DNA of 64,000 nucleotides, from positions 1-64,000 of the forward strand of contig NZ_JBQHDG010000005.1 of assembly GCF_052068095.1 (NCBI RefSeq). The letters run 5' to 3'. The notes below the pieces were generated by a model. It was not told where the DNA came from. It made no database searches and saw only the letters and a program-made list of their open reading frames with translations. Positions 15,411 through 23,545 of this stretch are shown in pieces. Position 1 is the first letter of the stretch. Each line of letters begins with the position of its first letter. This DNA is from Phytohabitans sp052068095. Lineage in GTDB: Bacteria; Actinomycetota; Actinomycetes; Mycobacteriales; Micromonosporaceae. The translations under genes were made by a program, and so were the position numbers.

Positions 15411-16594
15411 ACATCCGCGGGAGTTGGACGGTCCGGATGCGCCTGACCGCCCTCTACGGTGGCCTCTTCCTGCTCGCCGGCACGGCCCTGCTCGCCGTGA
15501 CCTATCTGCTGCTGGCCGCCGCGCTGGAAAAGCAGGAGCCCAAGCCCGGCGTGGTGTACACCGAGTTCACCGGGTTCCAAAAGCCGATCGACGACAAGGC
15601 CGCCGCGGCGATCAAGAAGTCGCTGCCGCCCGCCGACCAGGCGGCCATCGAACGCAAGGAAGCGCTCGCCAAGCAGATCCAGCTCGACCTGCGCGAACAG
15701 ACACTCGGTTCGCTGCTGCGCCGCGGCTCGCTCGCGCTGGGCGGGTTCGCGGTCCTCGGCGTGTGGCTCGGCTGGCTGGCCGCCGGGCGTACCCTCCGGC
15801 CGATCACACGGATCACCGAGACCGCCCGCCGGGTGGCCGACCGCAACCTCCACGAACGGATCGCGCTCGGCGGCCCGCGAGACGAGCTGCGCGAGCTGGC
15901 CGACACGTTCGACGACATGCTCGAACGGCTGGACAGGTCGTTCGACGGGCAGCGGCGCTTCGTGGCGAACGCCTCGCACGAACTGCGCACCCCGCTGGCG
16001 ATCAACCGCACGCTGCTCGAGGTGGCGATGGGCCAGCCGGACGCGCCGCCGCGGCTGCACCAGCTCGGCACGACGCTCCTGGAGGTGAACGCCCGCCACG
16101 AGCGGCTGATCGACGGCCTGCTGACGATGGCCCGCTCGGAGCAGGCGGTGGTCGACCCGGTGCCGGTCGACCTGGCCGACGTGGCCGGCAACGTGCTGGA
16201 CCAGACCCGCGCGCCCGGCGTCGAGGTACGGCACGAGCTGCTGCCGGCGCCGACCTCCGGCGACCCGGTGCTGCTGGAACGCCTGACCCAGAATCTCGTC
16301 GACAACGCCGTGCGCTACAACGCGACCGGCGGCTGGGTGCAGGTGTCGTGTACCCAGGAGGGCACGCGCACGCGCCTGAGCGTGACCAATACCGGCCCGG
16401 TCGTGCGCGCGTACGAGGTCCCGGGGCTCTTCGAGCCGTTCCGGCGGCTGACCGACCGGGTGGGGTCGGCCCGCGGCACGGGGCTGGGCCTGTCGATCGT
16501 GCGTTCGGTGGCGCGGGCTCACGGCGGTGAGGTGCACGCCAGCCCGCGGGACGGCGGCGGCCTGGTGGTGCAGGTCACTCTTCCGGCAAATTAG
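15407..16594 (+). CDS. Sensor histidine kinase, module 2
   Basis: A 395-residue kinase paralogous to the one at 10012. Membrane helices near residues 15-37 and 105-127 flank a somewhat longer, lysine-rich extracytoplasmic loop than in module 1. HAMP, H-box NASHELRTPLAINRTL, N-box LTQNLVDNAVRYN and G-box GTGLGLSIVRSVA are intact. Loop divergence between the two kinases suggests different inputs. The next gene, a TetR regulator, starts 37 bases downstream. Confidence 0.93.
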   Translation: MNIRGSWTVRMRLTALYGGLFLLAGTALLAVTYLLLAAALEKQEPKPGVVYTEFTGFQKPIDDKAAAAIKKSLPPADQAAIERKEALAKQIQLDLREQTLGSLLRRGSLALGGFAVLGVWLGWLAAGRTLRPITRITETARRVADRNLHERIALGGPRDELRELADTFDDMLERLDRSFDGQRRFVANASHELRTPLAINRTLLEVAMGQPDAPPRLHQLGTTLLEVNARHERLIDGLLTMARSEQAVVDPVPVDLADVAGNVLDQTRAPGVEVRHELLPAPTSGDPVLLERLTQNLVDNAVRYNATGGWVQVSCTQEGTRTRLSVTNTGPVVRAYEVPGLFEPFRRLTDRVGSARGTGLGLSIVRSVARAHGGEVHASPRDGGGLVVQVTLPAN

Positions 16595-16599
16595 ATTTA

Positions 16600-16625
16600 C
16601 GACCGGTCGGTCTTATTCATATGCT
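16600..16625 (+). promoter_or_regulatory. Promoter and TetR-type operator of the 16632 gene
   Basis: A perfect 10-bp palindrome CGACCGGTCG (16600-16609), with an extra GGTC following, overlaps the expected -35 region. TATGCT at 16620-16625 fits TAnnnT exactly at -12 to -7 of the GTG at 16632. This suggests a leaderless, autoregulated tetR gene. Binding is inferred. Confidence 0.55.
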
Positions 16626-16631
16626 GGCCGG

Positions 16632-17264
16632 GTGATGGTCGACGGCCGGGTGGCCCGGGGCGAGCGGACGCGCACGGCGGTGCTGGACACCGCGGTCGCG
16701 CTCGTCACCCAAGACGGCCTCGACGGGCTCTCCCTCGGCCAGCTCGCCGAGGCGCTCGGCGTCAGCAAGTCTGGCCTCTTCGCCCACTGGCGCTCCAAGC
16801 AGGACCTCCAGCTCGCCACCGTCGAGCGGGCCCGCGAGCAGTGGGAGGAGCAGGTGATCGGGCCGGCCCGGTCGGTGCCGCGGGGCGTGGGCCGGCTGTG
16901 GACGCTGCACGTGGCGCGGCTCGACTTCTACGCGTCCAGCACGCTGCCCGGCGGCTGCTTCTTCGCCACCGTCAAGTTCGAGTACAACGCCCGCTCCGGC
17001 CCCGTCTACGAGCGGATCGCCCAGACCCACGCCGAGTGGATGCAGTACATGGAGAAGCTCGCCCGCCAGGCCATCGAGCTCGGCGAGCTGCGGGCGGACA
17101 CCGACGTGGCCATGCTGGCATACGAGATAGAGGCGGCCGGCGTCGCCGCCGTCATGCAGTTTCGCCTGCTCTCGCCGCAAGTCGTCTACCCGCTGGCCCG
17201 CCGGGCCGTGCTGGAGCGGCTGCGCGGGCTGTGCACCGACCCGACCCTGCTGCCGGAGGAATGA
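16632..17264 (+). CDS. TetR/AcrR-family transcriptional regulator
   Basis: One-component repressor of 210 residues. The N-terminal helix-turn-helix is clear (TRTAVLDTAVALV, then LSLGQLAEALGVSKSGLFAHW), followed by a helical ligand domain with PGGCFFATVKFEYNARSGPV. I chose the GTG at 16632 because a good -10 box sits exactly six bases before it and no ribosome site is seen. The stop overlaps the thioesterase start (ATGA), so the two genes are co-transcribed, and the thioesterase pathway is a likely target. The ligand is unknown; a fatty or aromatic acyl compound would fit. Confidence 0.88.
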   Translation: MMVDGRVARGERTRTAVLDTAVALVTQDGLDGLSLGQLAEALGVSKSGLFAHWRSKQDLQLATVERAREQWEEQVIGPARSVPRGVGRLWTLHVARLDFYASSTLPGGCFFATVKFEYNARSGPVYERIAQTHAEWMQYMEKLARQAIELGELRADTDVAMLAYEIEAAGVAAVMQFRLLSPQVVYPLARRAVLERLRGLCTDPTLLPEE

Positions 17265-17728
17265 TGACGCACGCCGCACTCGCGGATCGCACCGTGGACT
17301 ACGGCCACGTCGAGCCGATCGCGATCTACTTCGACGACCTCGACGCGATGGGCATCGTGCACAACGCGCGATACGCGGTGCTCCTGGAGCGGGCGATCAC
17401 CCCGTACTGGACCGCGCGGGGCCACTACTACGACCACAACGGACCGTCCATGCCGGACCTCTTCCACGCGGTGCGCGAGTTCGCGATCACGTACCACCGG
17501 CCGATCCGGGGTGGGGGCGAGGTGCTCGTCCACTTCTGGCTCGACAAGCTCGGCGAGACGAGCGCGCTGTACGGCTTCCGTTTCCTCTCCCGCGACGGCC
17601 GCACCTGCTACGCCGAGGGCAAGCGGGCGATCGTGCGGCTCGACCAGGCGACGCTGCGCCCGACCGCGTGGACCGAGTCGGCCCGCGAGGTGGCCACGTC
17701 GCTACTCAAGCCGGAAGAAGCCGCGTAG
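17264..17728 (+). CDS. Acyl-CoA thioesterase, hot-dog fold (4HBT family)
   Basis: Cytoplasmic thioesterase of about 154 residues. The 4HBT signature is IYFDDLDAMGIVHNARYAVLLERA, where the Asp is the catalytic residue of this family (split here only in description). GREEN-type substrate strands follow with EFAITYHRPIRG. GGAGGA ends four bases before the ATG at 17264, making that start slightly better placed than the ATG at 17261; a GTG at 17293 is also possible. It is coupled to the tetR gene and overlaps the 3' end of tadA on the other strand by 27 bases. Substrate unknown. Confidence 0.82.
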   Translation: MTHAALADRTVDYGHVEPIAIYFDDLDAMGIVHNARYAVLLERAITPYWTARGHYYDHNGPSMPDLFHAVREFAITYHRPIRGGGEVLVHFWLDKLGETSALYGFRFLSRDGRTCYAEGKRAIVRLDQATLRPTAWTESAREVATSLLKPEEAA

Positions 17729-18160
17729 CAGCTCCGCGCACTCCGCTGCGAGCACGCCCGGGTACACCTCGGGGCGGTGGTTGAGGCGGCGGTCGCGCAC
17801 GACGTCCCAGAGCGACCCGACGGCGCCGGTCTTGGGCTCCCACGCGCCGAAGACCAACGTGGACACCCGGGCCAGCACGAGCGCGCCGGCGCACATCGTG
17901 CACGGTTCGAGCGTGACGACGAGCGAGCACCCGTCGAGCCGCCACGAGCCCGCGGCCGCGGCGGCCCGGCGCAGCGCCACCACCTCGGCGTGCGCGGTCG
18001 GGTCGCCGGTCAGCTCCCGCTCGTTGCGGCCGGCGCCCAGTTCGGCGCCGTCCGGCCCGTACACGACCGCACCGACCGGAATGTCCGCACCGGACGCACC
18101 GGCGACGGCCAACGCCCGCCGCATCCACTCCTCGTGGCGGGCGAGCCGATCACTGCTCAC
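17702..18160 (-). CDS. tadA: tRNA-specific adenosine deaminase
   Basis: Converts A34 of tRNA-Arg(ACG) to inosine; the substrate tRNA gene is itself in this window at 45304-45376. The 152-residue protein has the zinc-binding deaminase motifs HAE (H57, E59) and PCTMC (C87, C90), and the family C-terminus. The start overlaps the stop of the upstream gene, a known TadA companion, by 11 bases, so both are likely translated from one message. Confidence 0.95.
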   Translation of the reverse strand: MSSDRLARHEEWMRRALAVAGASGADIPVGAVVYGPDGAELGAGRNERELTGDPTAHAEVVALRRAAAAAGSWRLDGCSLVVTLEPCTMCAGALVLARVSTLVFGAWEPKTGAVGSLWDVVRDRRLNHRPEVYPGVLAAECAELLRGFFRLE

Positions 18161-18671
18161 GCAGGTCTTCGACCTCGTCGGCGCAGCCGAGGACCTGGCA
18201 GATCTCCGCGGTGACGTCGGCCGGCAGCAGGCCCTCGTGCGCGCAGAGACTGAGCAGCTGGTGTGCGGAGACGCCCAGGTCGGCGAGGAGCTCAGGGTCG
18301 CCGACCGGGTCGACGTCGGGCTCGGCGGCCGGCGGCGCCGCCTCGTCGTCGGTGTCCGCCGGCGGGTTGGTCACCTCGTCGATCTCCAGCGCCGGCGCCT
18401 TCACGTCGCCGAGCAGCAGCGCGCCGAGCCGGGACTCCTCGGCGAACACCGAGTCGGAACCGAAGACGCGCAGATCCTCGCCCTGGTCGAGGCGGAGGAT
18501 GGCCAGGTATGAGTCGTCGGACTCGACGAACAGCAACGCCACGTCGGCGTCCGCGTCGGCGTCACGTAGCCGGTCGACGACCTCGTCGATGTCGGCCGCA
18601 CCGGTCAGATCGAGCTCGGACGCGGCCCAACCGGACGAGCCGCGCGCGACGGCAGCAGCGAAGTACGACAC
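18150..18671 (-). CDS. tRNA adenosine deaminase-associated protein
   Basis: A 173-residue protein of the actinobacterial family that always precedes tadA; its biochemical role is not established. The GTG at 18671 is preferred because GGGGGGA lies just upstream and the family begins SYFAAAVARG; a start at 18710 would add 13 unrelated residues. An acidic, Pro/Asp-rich segment (residues about 105-130) separates an N-terminal domain from a short C-terminal helical one (LLADLGVSAHQLLSLCAHEG). It overlaps tadA. Confidence 0.85.
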   Translation of the reverse strand: MSYFAAAVARGSSGWAASELDLTGAADIDEVVDRLRDADADADVALLFVESDDSYLAILRLDQGEDLRVFGSDSVFAEESRLGALLLGDVKAPALEIDEVTNPPADTDDEAAPPAAEPDVDPVGDPELLADLGVSAHQLLSLCAHEGLLPADVTAEICQVLGCADEVEDLREQ

Positions 18672-18838
18672 GGTCCCCCCAAGTGAGCGAGCTTGCGAGC
18701 GAACCATCAAGCTCAGTGTTAACCAACCGCGTGGGCCGGCGGCATCCCACGGCCGTTGTTTCCGCTACGCGTGACGGTAGCCGCTCCGATCGGCGACTGG
18801 CCGCACAACGCCCCGATGAATTGCCTCGAGGGCTCCGC

Positions 18839-19006
18839 TCAGCTCGCCAGGCGCCGGCGCGTGGCGATCAGCTCCCGCAGCCGATCTCCGCGCAGTCGCC
18901 GAGGGCGCTCGCGATCCCGCACCGACTTCGCGCTGGCGAGCTCCGCGAGGAGCTGGAGCCGGCGGCGGCTTCGGTCGGGGTCGAGCCGCTCCACTGTCCA
19001 GGCCAT
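18839..19006 (-). CDS. Possible small basic protein
   Basis: A 55-codon frame reading AWTVERLDPDRSRRRLQLL and ending ATRRRLAS. It is rich in Arg and Leu with a helical pattern, more protein-like than the overlapping frames, but no ribosome site or promoter is evident. An in-frame GTG at 19057 would give 72 residues. It lies alone in the 420 bases between the TadA-partner gene and the next membrane protein. Could be spurious. Confidence 0.35.
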   Translation of the reverse strand: MAWTVERLDPDRSRRRLQLLAELASAKSVRDRERPRRLRGDRLRELIATRRRLAS

Positions 19007-19091
19007 GCCGCGAGGATGCCGAGCGGTGGCGCCCTTCGTCAAGCCCGGGTGCGCCACGCAACGACGAGTTAACAGAACGCCTACCCAACGC

Positions 19092-19439
19092 CTACCAAAG
19101 TGGCCAGTCGCCGGTCATCCCCCACCGCACGGCGACCGCGATGGCGGCCGCGGACCAGGCCACTCCGACGCTGATCGCGACGCCCGCGGCCACGCCCCGG
19201 TCACCCTGCCGGCTGAGGATCAAGGCCACCGACCAGGCCACGGCGCCCGCGAGCACCGACCACCAGACGTAGCTGCGCAGATCGCTGCCGAGCAGCCCGA
19301 GGAAGAGCATCCAGGCGGCGCCCGCGCCCAGCCCGGCGCTCAGCGCACCACCCCGCACGCGGTGCGGCTCGCGGTAGGTGGGGCGCGGCGGCCGGGACGG
19401 AAACAACCCCGACGGGGTACGCGGAAAGTGGTCCGCCAT
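19092..19439 (-). CDS. Small integral membrane protein, unknown function
   Basis: A 115-residue protein with a Pro/Arg-rich cytoplasmic head (about 30 residues) and three predicted membrane helices: residues 34-51, 57-75 and 84-104. I do not recognise a family. On the minus strand TAGGCT lies exactly at -12 to -7 of the ATG (19446-19451), so the gene is probably leaderless. It is divergent from the M23 peptidase gene with 57 bases between starts. Confidence 0.65.
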   Translation of the reverse strand: MADHFPRTPSGLFPSRPPRPTYREPHRVRGGALSAGLGAGAAWMLFLGLLGSDLRSYVWWSVLAGAVAWSVALILSRQGDRGVAAGVAISVGVAWSAAAIAVAVRWGMTGDWPLW

Positions 19440-19484
19440 AGAGGCAGCCTACCCGCCGGGTCGGCGGGACCCAGGCTCGTCTGC

Positions 19485-19490
19485 CAGTAT
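19485..19490 (+). promoter_or_regulatory. Probable -10 box for the M23 peptidase gene
   Basis: CAGTAT lies at -12 to -7 of the GTG at 19497, with no ribosome site in the six-base gap. It matches the leaderless pattern seen before other genes here. Confidence 0.4.
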
Positions 19491-19496
19491 GGCCGG

Positions 19497-20258
19497 GTGC
19501 TTTCGGGACGACGGATACGAGCGTCGATGATCGTGGTGCTGGCCGGCGCCTTGGCGGCCGGCTGCGCGCAGGATGCGCCCGAGGCCGGCGAGCCGGTCGC
19601 CTGGGAGCAGCCACCGGCCACCACGGCCGCGGCCGACCCGACGACCGCCGCGCCGGAGCCGACGCCCACGCCGAGCGCGACGCCCACACCATCGCCAAAG
19701 CCGACCCCGTCCAAGAGCAGCCCCGCCAAGGCCACCGCCGGCAAGTGGAAGTACGTGTTTCCGGTGCAGGCCAGCAACGTGTCCTATCACCCGACCCACT
19801 CCGGCTACCCGGCGACCGACATCTTCGCCGACTGCGGCGAGCCGGTCGTGGCGGTCACCGACGGCAAGGTGCTCGAGGTGAGCCGCGTCGACAAGTACTC
19901 GAAGACCGGCGTGCAGGGCCCCTACAACGGCGGCCTGTCCGTGTCGCTGCTCGGCGACGACGGCGTGCGCTACTACGGCTCACACCTGACCGTGGTGCAG
20001 TCCGGCATCGAGGCGGGTGTCCGGGTCCGCGCCGGTCAGCGGCTCGGCACGGTCGGCAAGACCGGTAACGCCAACAACGTCTGCCACCTGCACTTCGGCG
20101 TCTCACCGGTGTGCAAGCGCACGGGCGACTGGTGGATCCGCCGAGGCGTGGTCTGGCCGGCCCCGTTCCTCAACGACTGGCGCAAGAAGAAGAGCACCTC
20201 GCCGGTGAGCAAGGTCGCGTCGTACAAGGCGAGCAACGGCTGCCCCAGCGAGCCCTAG
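19497..20258 (+). CDS. M23-family peptidase, probable lipoprotein
   Basis: Secreted, probably membrane-anchored metallo-endopeptidase of the LytM/M23 type, 253 residues, acting on cell-wall peptides. Signal peptide with lipobox LAAGC (Cys near residue 22), a Thr/Pro/Ser-rich linker to about residue 80, then the M23 domain. Zinc ligands appear as HSGYPATD (His and Asp) and HLHFG near the C-terminus. The GTG at 19497 supplies the basic n-region MLSGRRIRAS before the hydrophobic core. A long in-frame extension upstream is not credible. Confidence 0.87.
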   Translation: MLSGRRIRASMIVVLAGALAAGCAQDAPEAGEPVAWEQPPATTAAADPTTAAPEPTPTPSATPTPSPKPTPSKSSPAKATAGKWKYVFPVQASNVSYHPTHSGYPATDIFADCGEPVVAVTDGKVLEVSRVDKYSKTGVQGPYNGGLSVSLLGDDGVRYYGSHLTVVQSGIEAGVRVRAGQRLGTVGKTGNANNVCHLHFGVSPVCKRTGDWWIRRGVVWPAPFLNDWRKKKSTSPVSKVASYKASNGCPSEP

Positions 20259-20329
20259 GCACTACCAGACCGCGCCCCGGCGGAGATCTCAGTAACCACC
20301 CCACAGCGGGGTGTGCTTAAGTCTCCCGC

Positions 20330-21316
20330 GTGGACATCGCGGTGATCGGGCTGGGACTCATCGGGGGATCGACGCTGCGGGCGCTCGCCCGAGCCGGGCA
20401 CCGGGTGCTCGGCTACGACGCCGACCCGGCCACCCGGGCCACCGCGCGTACCGCCGCGGCCAAGGCACCGGCCAGCGCGCGGTGGCAGGTCGCGCCGACC
20501 GTGCGCGACGCGGTCGCCAGCGCCGAGCTTGTGGTGATCGCGGTGCCGCTGCCCGCCTTCGACACCGTGCTCGACGAGTTGGGCAAGGCCGGCTACTCGG
20601 GACTCGTCACCGACGTCACATCGGTCAAGGGGCCGGTCCGCGACCTGGTCGGGCGCCGGCTACACCGGCTGGCCGGGTTCGTCGGCGGGCACCCGATGGC
20701 CGGGCGGGAGACCTCCGGCTTCACCTCCGCCGACCCCGACCTCTTCACCGGCTGCGCGTGGGTGCTCTGCCTGGAGCCGCGCGAGACCTCGCTGCCCGAC
20801 TGGCTCGAGCTGGCCACGCTGCTCACCGGGCTTGGTGCCCGCGTGGTGCCGGCGACGGCCGACGAACACGACCGGGCGGTGGCGATCGTCAGCCATGTGC
20901 CGCACCTGCTGGCCGCCGCGCTCGCGGCCAGCGCGACCGACCCGCTCGCCGCGGCGCTGGCCGCCGGGTCGTTTCGCGACGGCACCCGGGTCGCGGCCGC
21001 GCGGCCGGAGCTCGTCGCCGCGATGTGCGGTGGCAACGCCGACGCGGTGGGGCCGGCCCTCGACGCGGTGCTCGAAGCCCTGACCCAGGCCCGCGCCGCC
21101 CTCGGTGGCGCCGACCCGATCGGCGAGCTGACGGCCTGGCTCAAGCCCGGTGCGGCCGCCCGCGCCGCCTGGCCGCCCAAGCCGGGCACCACGCTCGACC
21201 TCCCGGCCCGCTCCGACGCCCTGATCCGGCTCGGCCGCGCCGGCGGCTGGATCACCGCGGTCGCGCAAGACCGCCGCTCGGTGACCGCCGTCCGCCCCAC
21301 TCCCCCCGACGACTAG
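20330..21316 (+). CDS. tyrA: Prephenate dehydrogenase
   Basis: NAD(P)-dependent oxidative decarboxylation of prephenate to 4-hydroxyphenylpyruvate in tyrosine synthesis; cytoplasmic, 328 residues. The Rossmann motif GLGLIGGS is at residues 7-14. Family motifs TDVTSVKGPV, GGHPMAGRETSGF (substrate-site His and Arg) and SHVPHLLAAALA are present. No ACT domain is visible at the C-terminus, so feedback control may be weak or absent. The GTG at 20330 begins directly with the Rossmann strand. No ribosome site is seen, and TTAAGT lies close to the -10 position. Confidence 0.9.
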   Translation: MDIAVIGLGLIGGSTLRALARAGHRVLGYDADPATRATARTAAAKAPASARWQVAPTVRDAVASAELVVIAVPLPAFDTVLDELGKAGYSGLVTDVTSVKGPVRDLVGRRLHRLAGFVGGHPMAGRETSGFTSADPDLFTGCAWVLCLEPRETSLPDWLELATLLTGLGARVVPATADEHDRAVAIVSHVPHLLAAALAASATDPLAAALAAGSFRDGTRVAAARPELVAAMCGGNADAVGPALDAVLEALTQARAALGGADPIGELTAWLKPGAAARAAWPPKPGTTLDLPARSDALIRLGRAGGWITAVAQDRRSVTAVRPTPPDD

Positions 21317-21562
21317 GAGATTGTTTCGGGATCAAGGTGATGCCGTCTGGTGTGCCTCAAGCTTGAGTGTGCCCGGGTCCGTGTCAGCTGCGGACCGCCG
21401 CTCCCGCCGGAGACCGCGCGGGTCGGCGGCGAGCTGGCGCTCGCCGAGATCCCCGACCCACGCTGCCTGGTCCGCGCCGCAAGCCCACCGGGTGGAGCTT
21501 TGTCGGGCGGATGCCCGCGGCCCGCTCCCGGCCGGCGGCTCGCGGAGCCAGCCGAAACCCCC
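21317..21562. other. Intergenic region without a gene
   Basis: Between tyrA and the M48 gene no credible frame is seen. A 12-bp palindrome CTCAAGCTTGAG lies at 21356-21367. The right end of the gap carries copy A of a dispersed element, listed separately. Confidence 0.4.
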
Positions 21563-21588
21563 GACGGACATCGCGGTAGCTCAGATCT
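21563..21588 (-). repeat. Dispersed 3'-flank element, copy A
   Basis: On the minus strand, two bases after the stop of the M48 gene, the sequence reads AGATCTGAGCTACCGCGATG followed by TCCGTC. The same word, with few changes, occurs after the stop regions of two other genes (28406-28429 and 41442-41467), always in the sense orientation of the gene just ended. Confidence 0.6.
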
Positions 21589-21589
21589 G

Positions 21590-23434
21590 CTAGTCGGAGA
21601 CCCGCTTCAGCACGTCGACGAGGACGTCGCGGCTGTTTTTGGTGATCAGCTCGCTGCTCCACGCCTCCTGCACCGAGATCGTCTGTCCACTGTGCAGTGT
21701 GATGTCGGCGCGCAGCGGGACGCTCTTGGTGACGGCGAACGAGGTGACCTCCTCGTACGGCAGGAAGCGGTGGCGCTTGGCGATCTCGTCCGCCGGCGCC
21801 GACCCGACCAGCTCCTCCAGCCGGGCCTTCCCCTTGTCGGACTTGCCCGGGTCGCCGACGAACACCAGCCCCTTGTCCAGCACCAGCAGGTCGTGCTCAA
21901 CGCCGTCGACCTTCACGTTGGCGATCGCGGCGATCACGCCCGCGCCGGTCGCGCTGGCCCGTTGCTCGACCACCACCGCGCTGCCGGGGTCGATGCCGAG
22001 GTGGGCAAGCCAGGCGCGGGCCTCACCCACGGTCTGCGGCGACACGGCCCGCGCGGCGATCTCCGCGGTCGGCAGTGGCTGGCCGTCGCGGCCGACGAGG
22101 CGGGCCGGCCCGGTCCACGAGTGCTGCCAATAGGCCACATTGGACCGGACCGCGGCGAGCGCGATCAGCATGGCCATCGTGTCGGTGAACCGCTTTGGCA
22201 CCTCGCGCCGGGTGGCGTCCGGGAAGAGGCTCTCCGCCGCGGCACCGAGCCGGTTGGCGGCGACGATGTCGAGCAGCGCGGACAGGCCGAGCTGGTGGGC
22301 GCCGACCGCGCGGCCGATCGCCCGGAAGACCGCGTCCGCCTCGCGCTGCATCGTCGTGGTGGCGGTGGCCGCGGTGAAGTACGCCCACGGCAGCACCTGC
22401 CGGTCGCCGACGTTGAGCATCCTGGTCTGCATCGCCCGCCCCGCGCCACGCAGGTCGGGCAGCAGCACGCCGGCCCGGCGGCCGTCCGCCGGACGCGCGA
22501 CCTCGGGTGTGGCGGCGATCGCGCCGATCCGCTCGCCGATCGGCGGGTGCGTGTCCCACACCGATCCCTCGCTCGGCGGCTCCTGCCCGCGCAGCTCTTC
22601 GAGCTCGTCCTTGCGCGCGGCGATCAGCTCGGCGAACCCGCCGAAGAGGTCGTCCGGCGCGTACCCCGATTCCCAGCCCGGCTCGACGTACCGCCGGAAG
22701 TAGAAGCCCCAAACCGCGTCGACGACCGGGATCTCGCGCAGCGCGCTGGCCGCGGCGGCCCGGCCGGCGGCGCGGACCGCCGCCTGGTCGGCCTCCAGCT
22801 CCTGCCGGCGGGAGGAGGCGTTGTCGACCAGCAGGTACAGCCGGGCGTATCCCTTGAAAACCCAGCCCGCCACGTTGTACTGCCCGATCCGGCTGATCGT
22901 GCCGCCGATCGCGAGCCGTCCCCGGTACGCGATCGCGCCGAGCCGGGTGTGCGAGTGCGAGTAGTGGCCGAGCTCGTGCGCGAGCACCGCCCGGAGCTGG
23001 TCGACGGTGAACGCGAGGAGCAAGGGCAGTCCGATGTAGAGGGTGCGCCGCCCGCCGATCAGGCCGAGCAGGTGTGCCTCCTCGTACACGGCGGCGTTGA
23101 CGTCCGGCACGAGCCGGATCTCGTTGGGCACCCGGGTGCCGACGACGTGTGCGAGCTCGTGCACGGTGCGCCACAGCTCGGGCGCCTGATCCGGGCCGAC
23201 GCTAAGCCCTTCCGGCGGCTTCGGCTTCGCGCGCGCCGCCTTCCACAGCCCGATGGCCACGGATCCGATCGCGGCGATCAGCACCGGCCCGATGAGCTTG
23301 ACGGCGAGACCGCCGGGCATCAGGGTGCTCAGCCAGACGCCGAACGCGATGGCGGCGACGACCTGTATGAGCGCGACGAGATAGAAGCCGGCGAGCATGA
23401 GCACTGACGCACCGGCGCGTACTGCGGCGACCAT
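21590..23434 (-). CDS. M48-family membrane metallopeptidase
   Basis: Zinc endopeptidase anchored in the membrane, 614 residues, much longer than HtpX (about 290). Two N-terminal helices (about residues 10-35 and 40-65) precede the catalytic domain with HELGHYSHSH. The third ligand Glu probably lies in the ELEADQAAVRAAG helix. After about residue 300 comes a long C-terminal region; its last 100 residues are beta-rich (DLLVLDKGLVFVGDPG) and resemble a PH-like fold. The ATG at 23434 has GGGAGG seven bases upstream and is preferred over longer frames. Divergent from the 23546 gene. Role in membrane-protein quality control is inferred from the family. Confidence 0.85.
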   Translation of the reverse strand: MVAAVRAGASVLMLAGFYLVALIQVVAAIAFGVWLSTLMPGGLAVKLIGPVLIAAIGSVAIGLWKAARAKPKPPEGLSVGPDQAPELWRTVHELAHVVGTRVPNEIRLVPDVNAAVYEEAHLLGLIGGRRTLYIGLPLLLAFTVDQLRAVLAHELGHYSHSHTRLGAIAYRGRLAIGGTISRIGQYNVAGWVFKGYARLYLLVDNASSRRQELEADQAAVRAAGRAAAASALREIPVVDAVWGFYFRRYVEPGWESGYAPDDLFGGFAELIAARKDELEELRGQEPPSEGSVWDTHPPIGERIGAIAATPEVARPADGRRAGVLLPDLRGAGRAMQTRMLNVGDRQVLPWAYFTAATATTTMQREADAVFRAIGRAVGAHQLGLSALLDIVAANRLGAAAESLFPDATRREVPKRFTDTMAMLIALAAVRSNVAYWQHSWTGPARLVGRDGQPLPTAEIAARAVSPQTVGEARAWLAHLGIDPGSAVVVEQRASATGAGVIAAIANVKVDGVEHDLLVLDKGLVFVGDPGKSDKGKARLEELVGSAPADEIAKRHRFLPYEEVTSFAVTKSVPLRADITLHSGQTISVQEAWSSELITKNSRDVLVDVLKRVSD

Positions 23435-23545
23435 GCGCTTTCCTCCCCGTGGAAACGTGCGGACAGTACCGAGTTGATCTTTTCTCGGCAACCCCGTCCA
23501 GCCCGGTAGAGTCCCCAGGGTCGTCGATACGGGGAGGAAACGATC

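Noticed and set aside
13907..16594. 895-codon plus-strand open frame joining a region antisense to the module 2 adaptor to the kinase
   Set aside because: The first half is Arg/Pro/Gly-rich antisense noise across the adaptor, lipoprotein and regulator genes; only the kinase part from 15407 is real.
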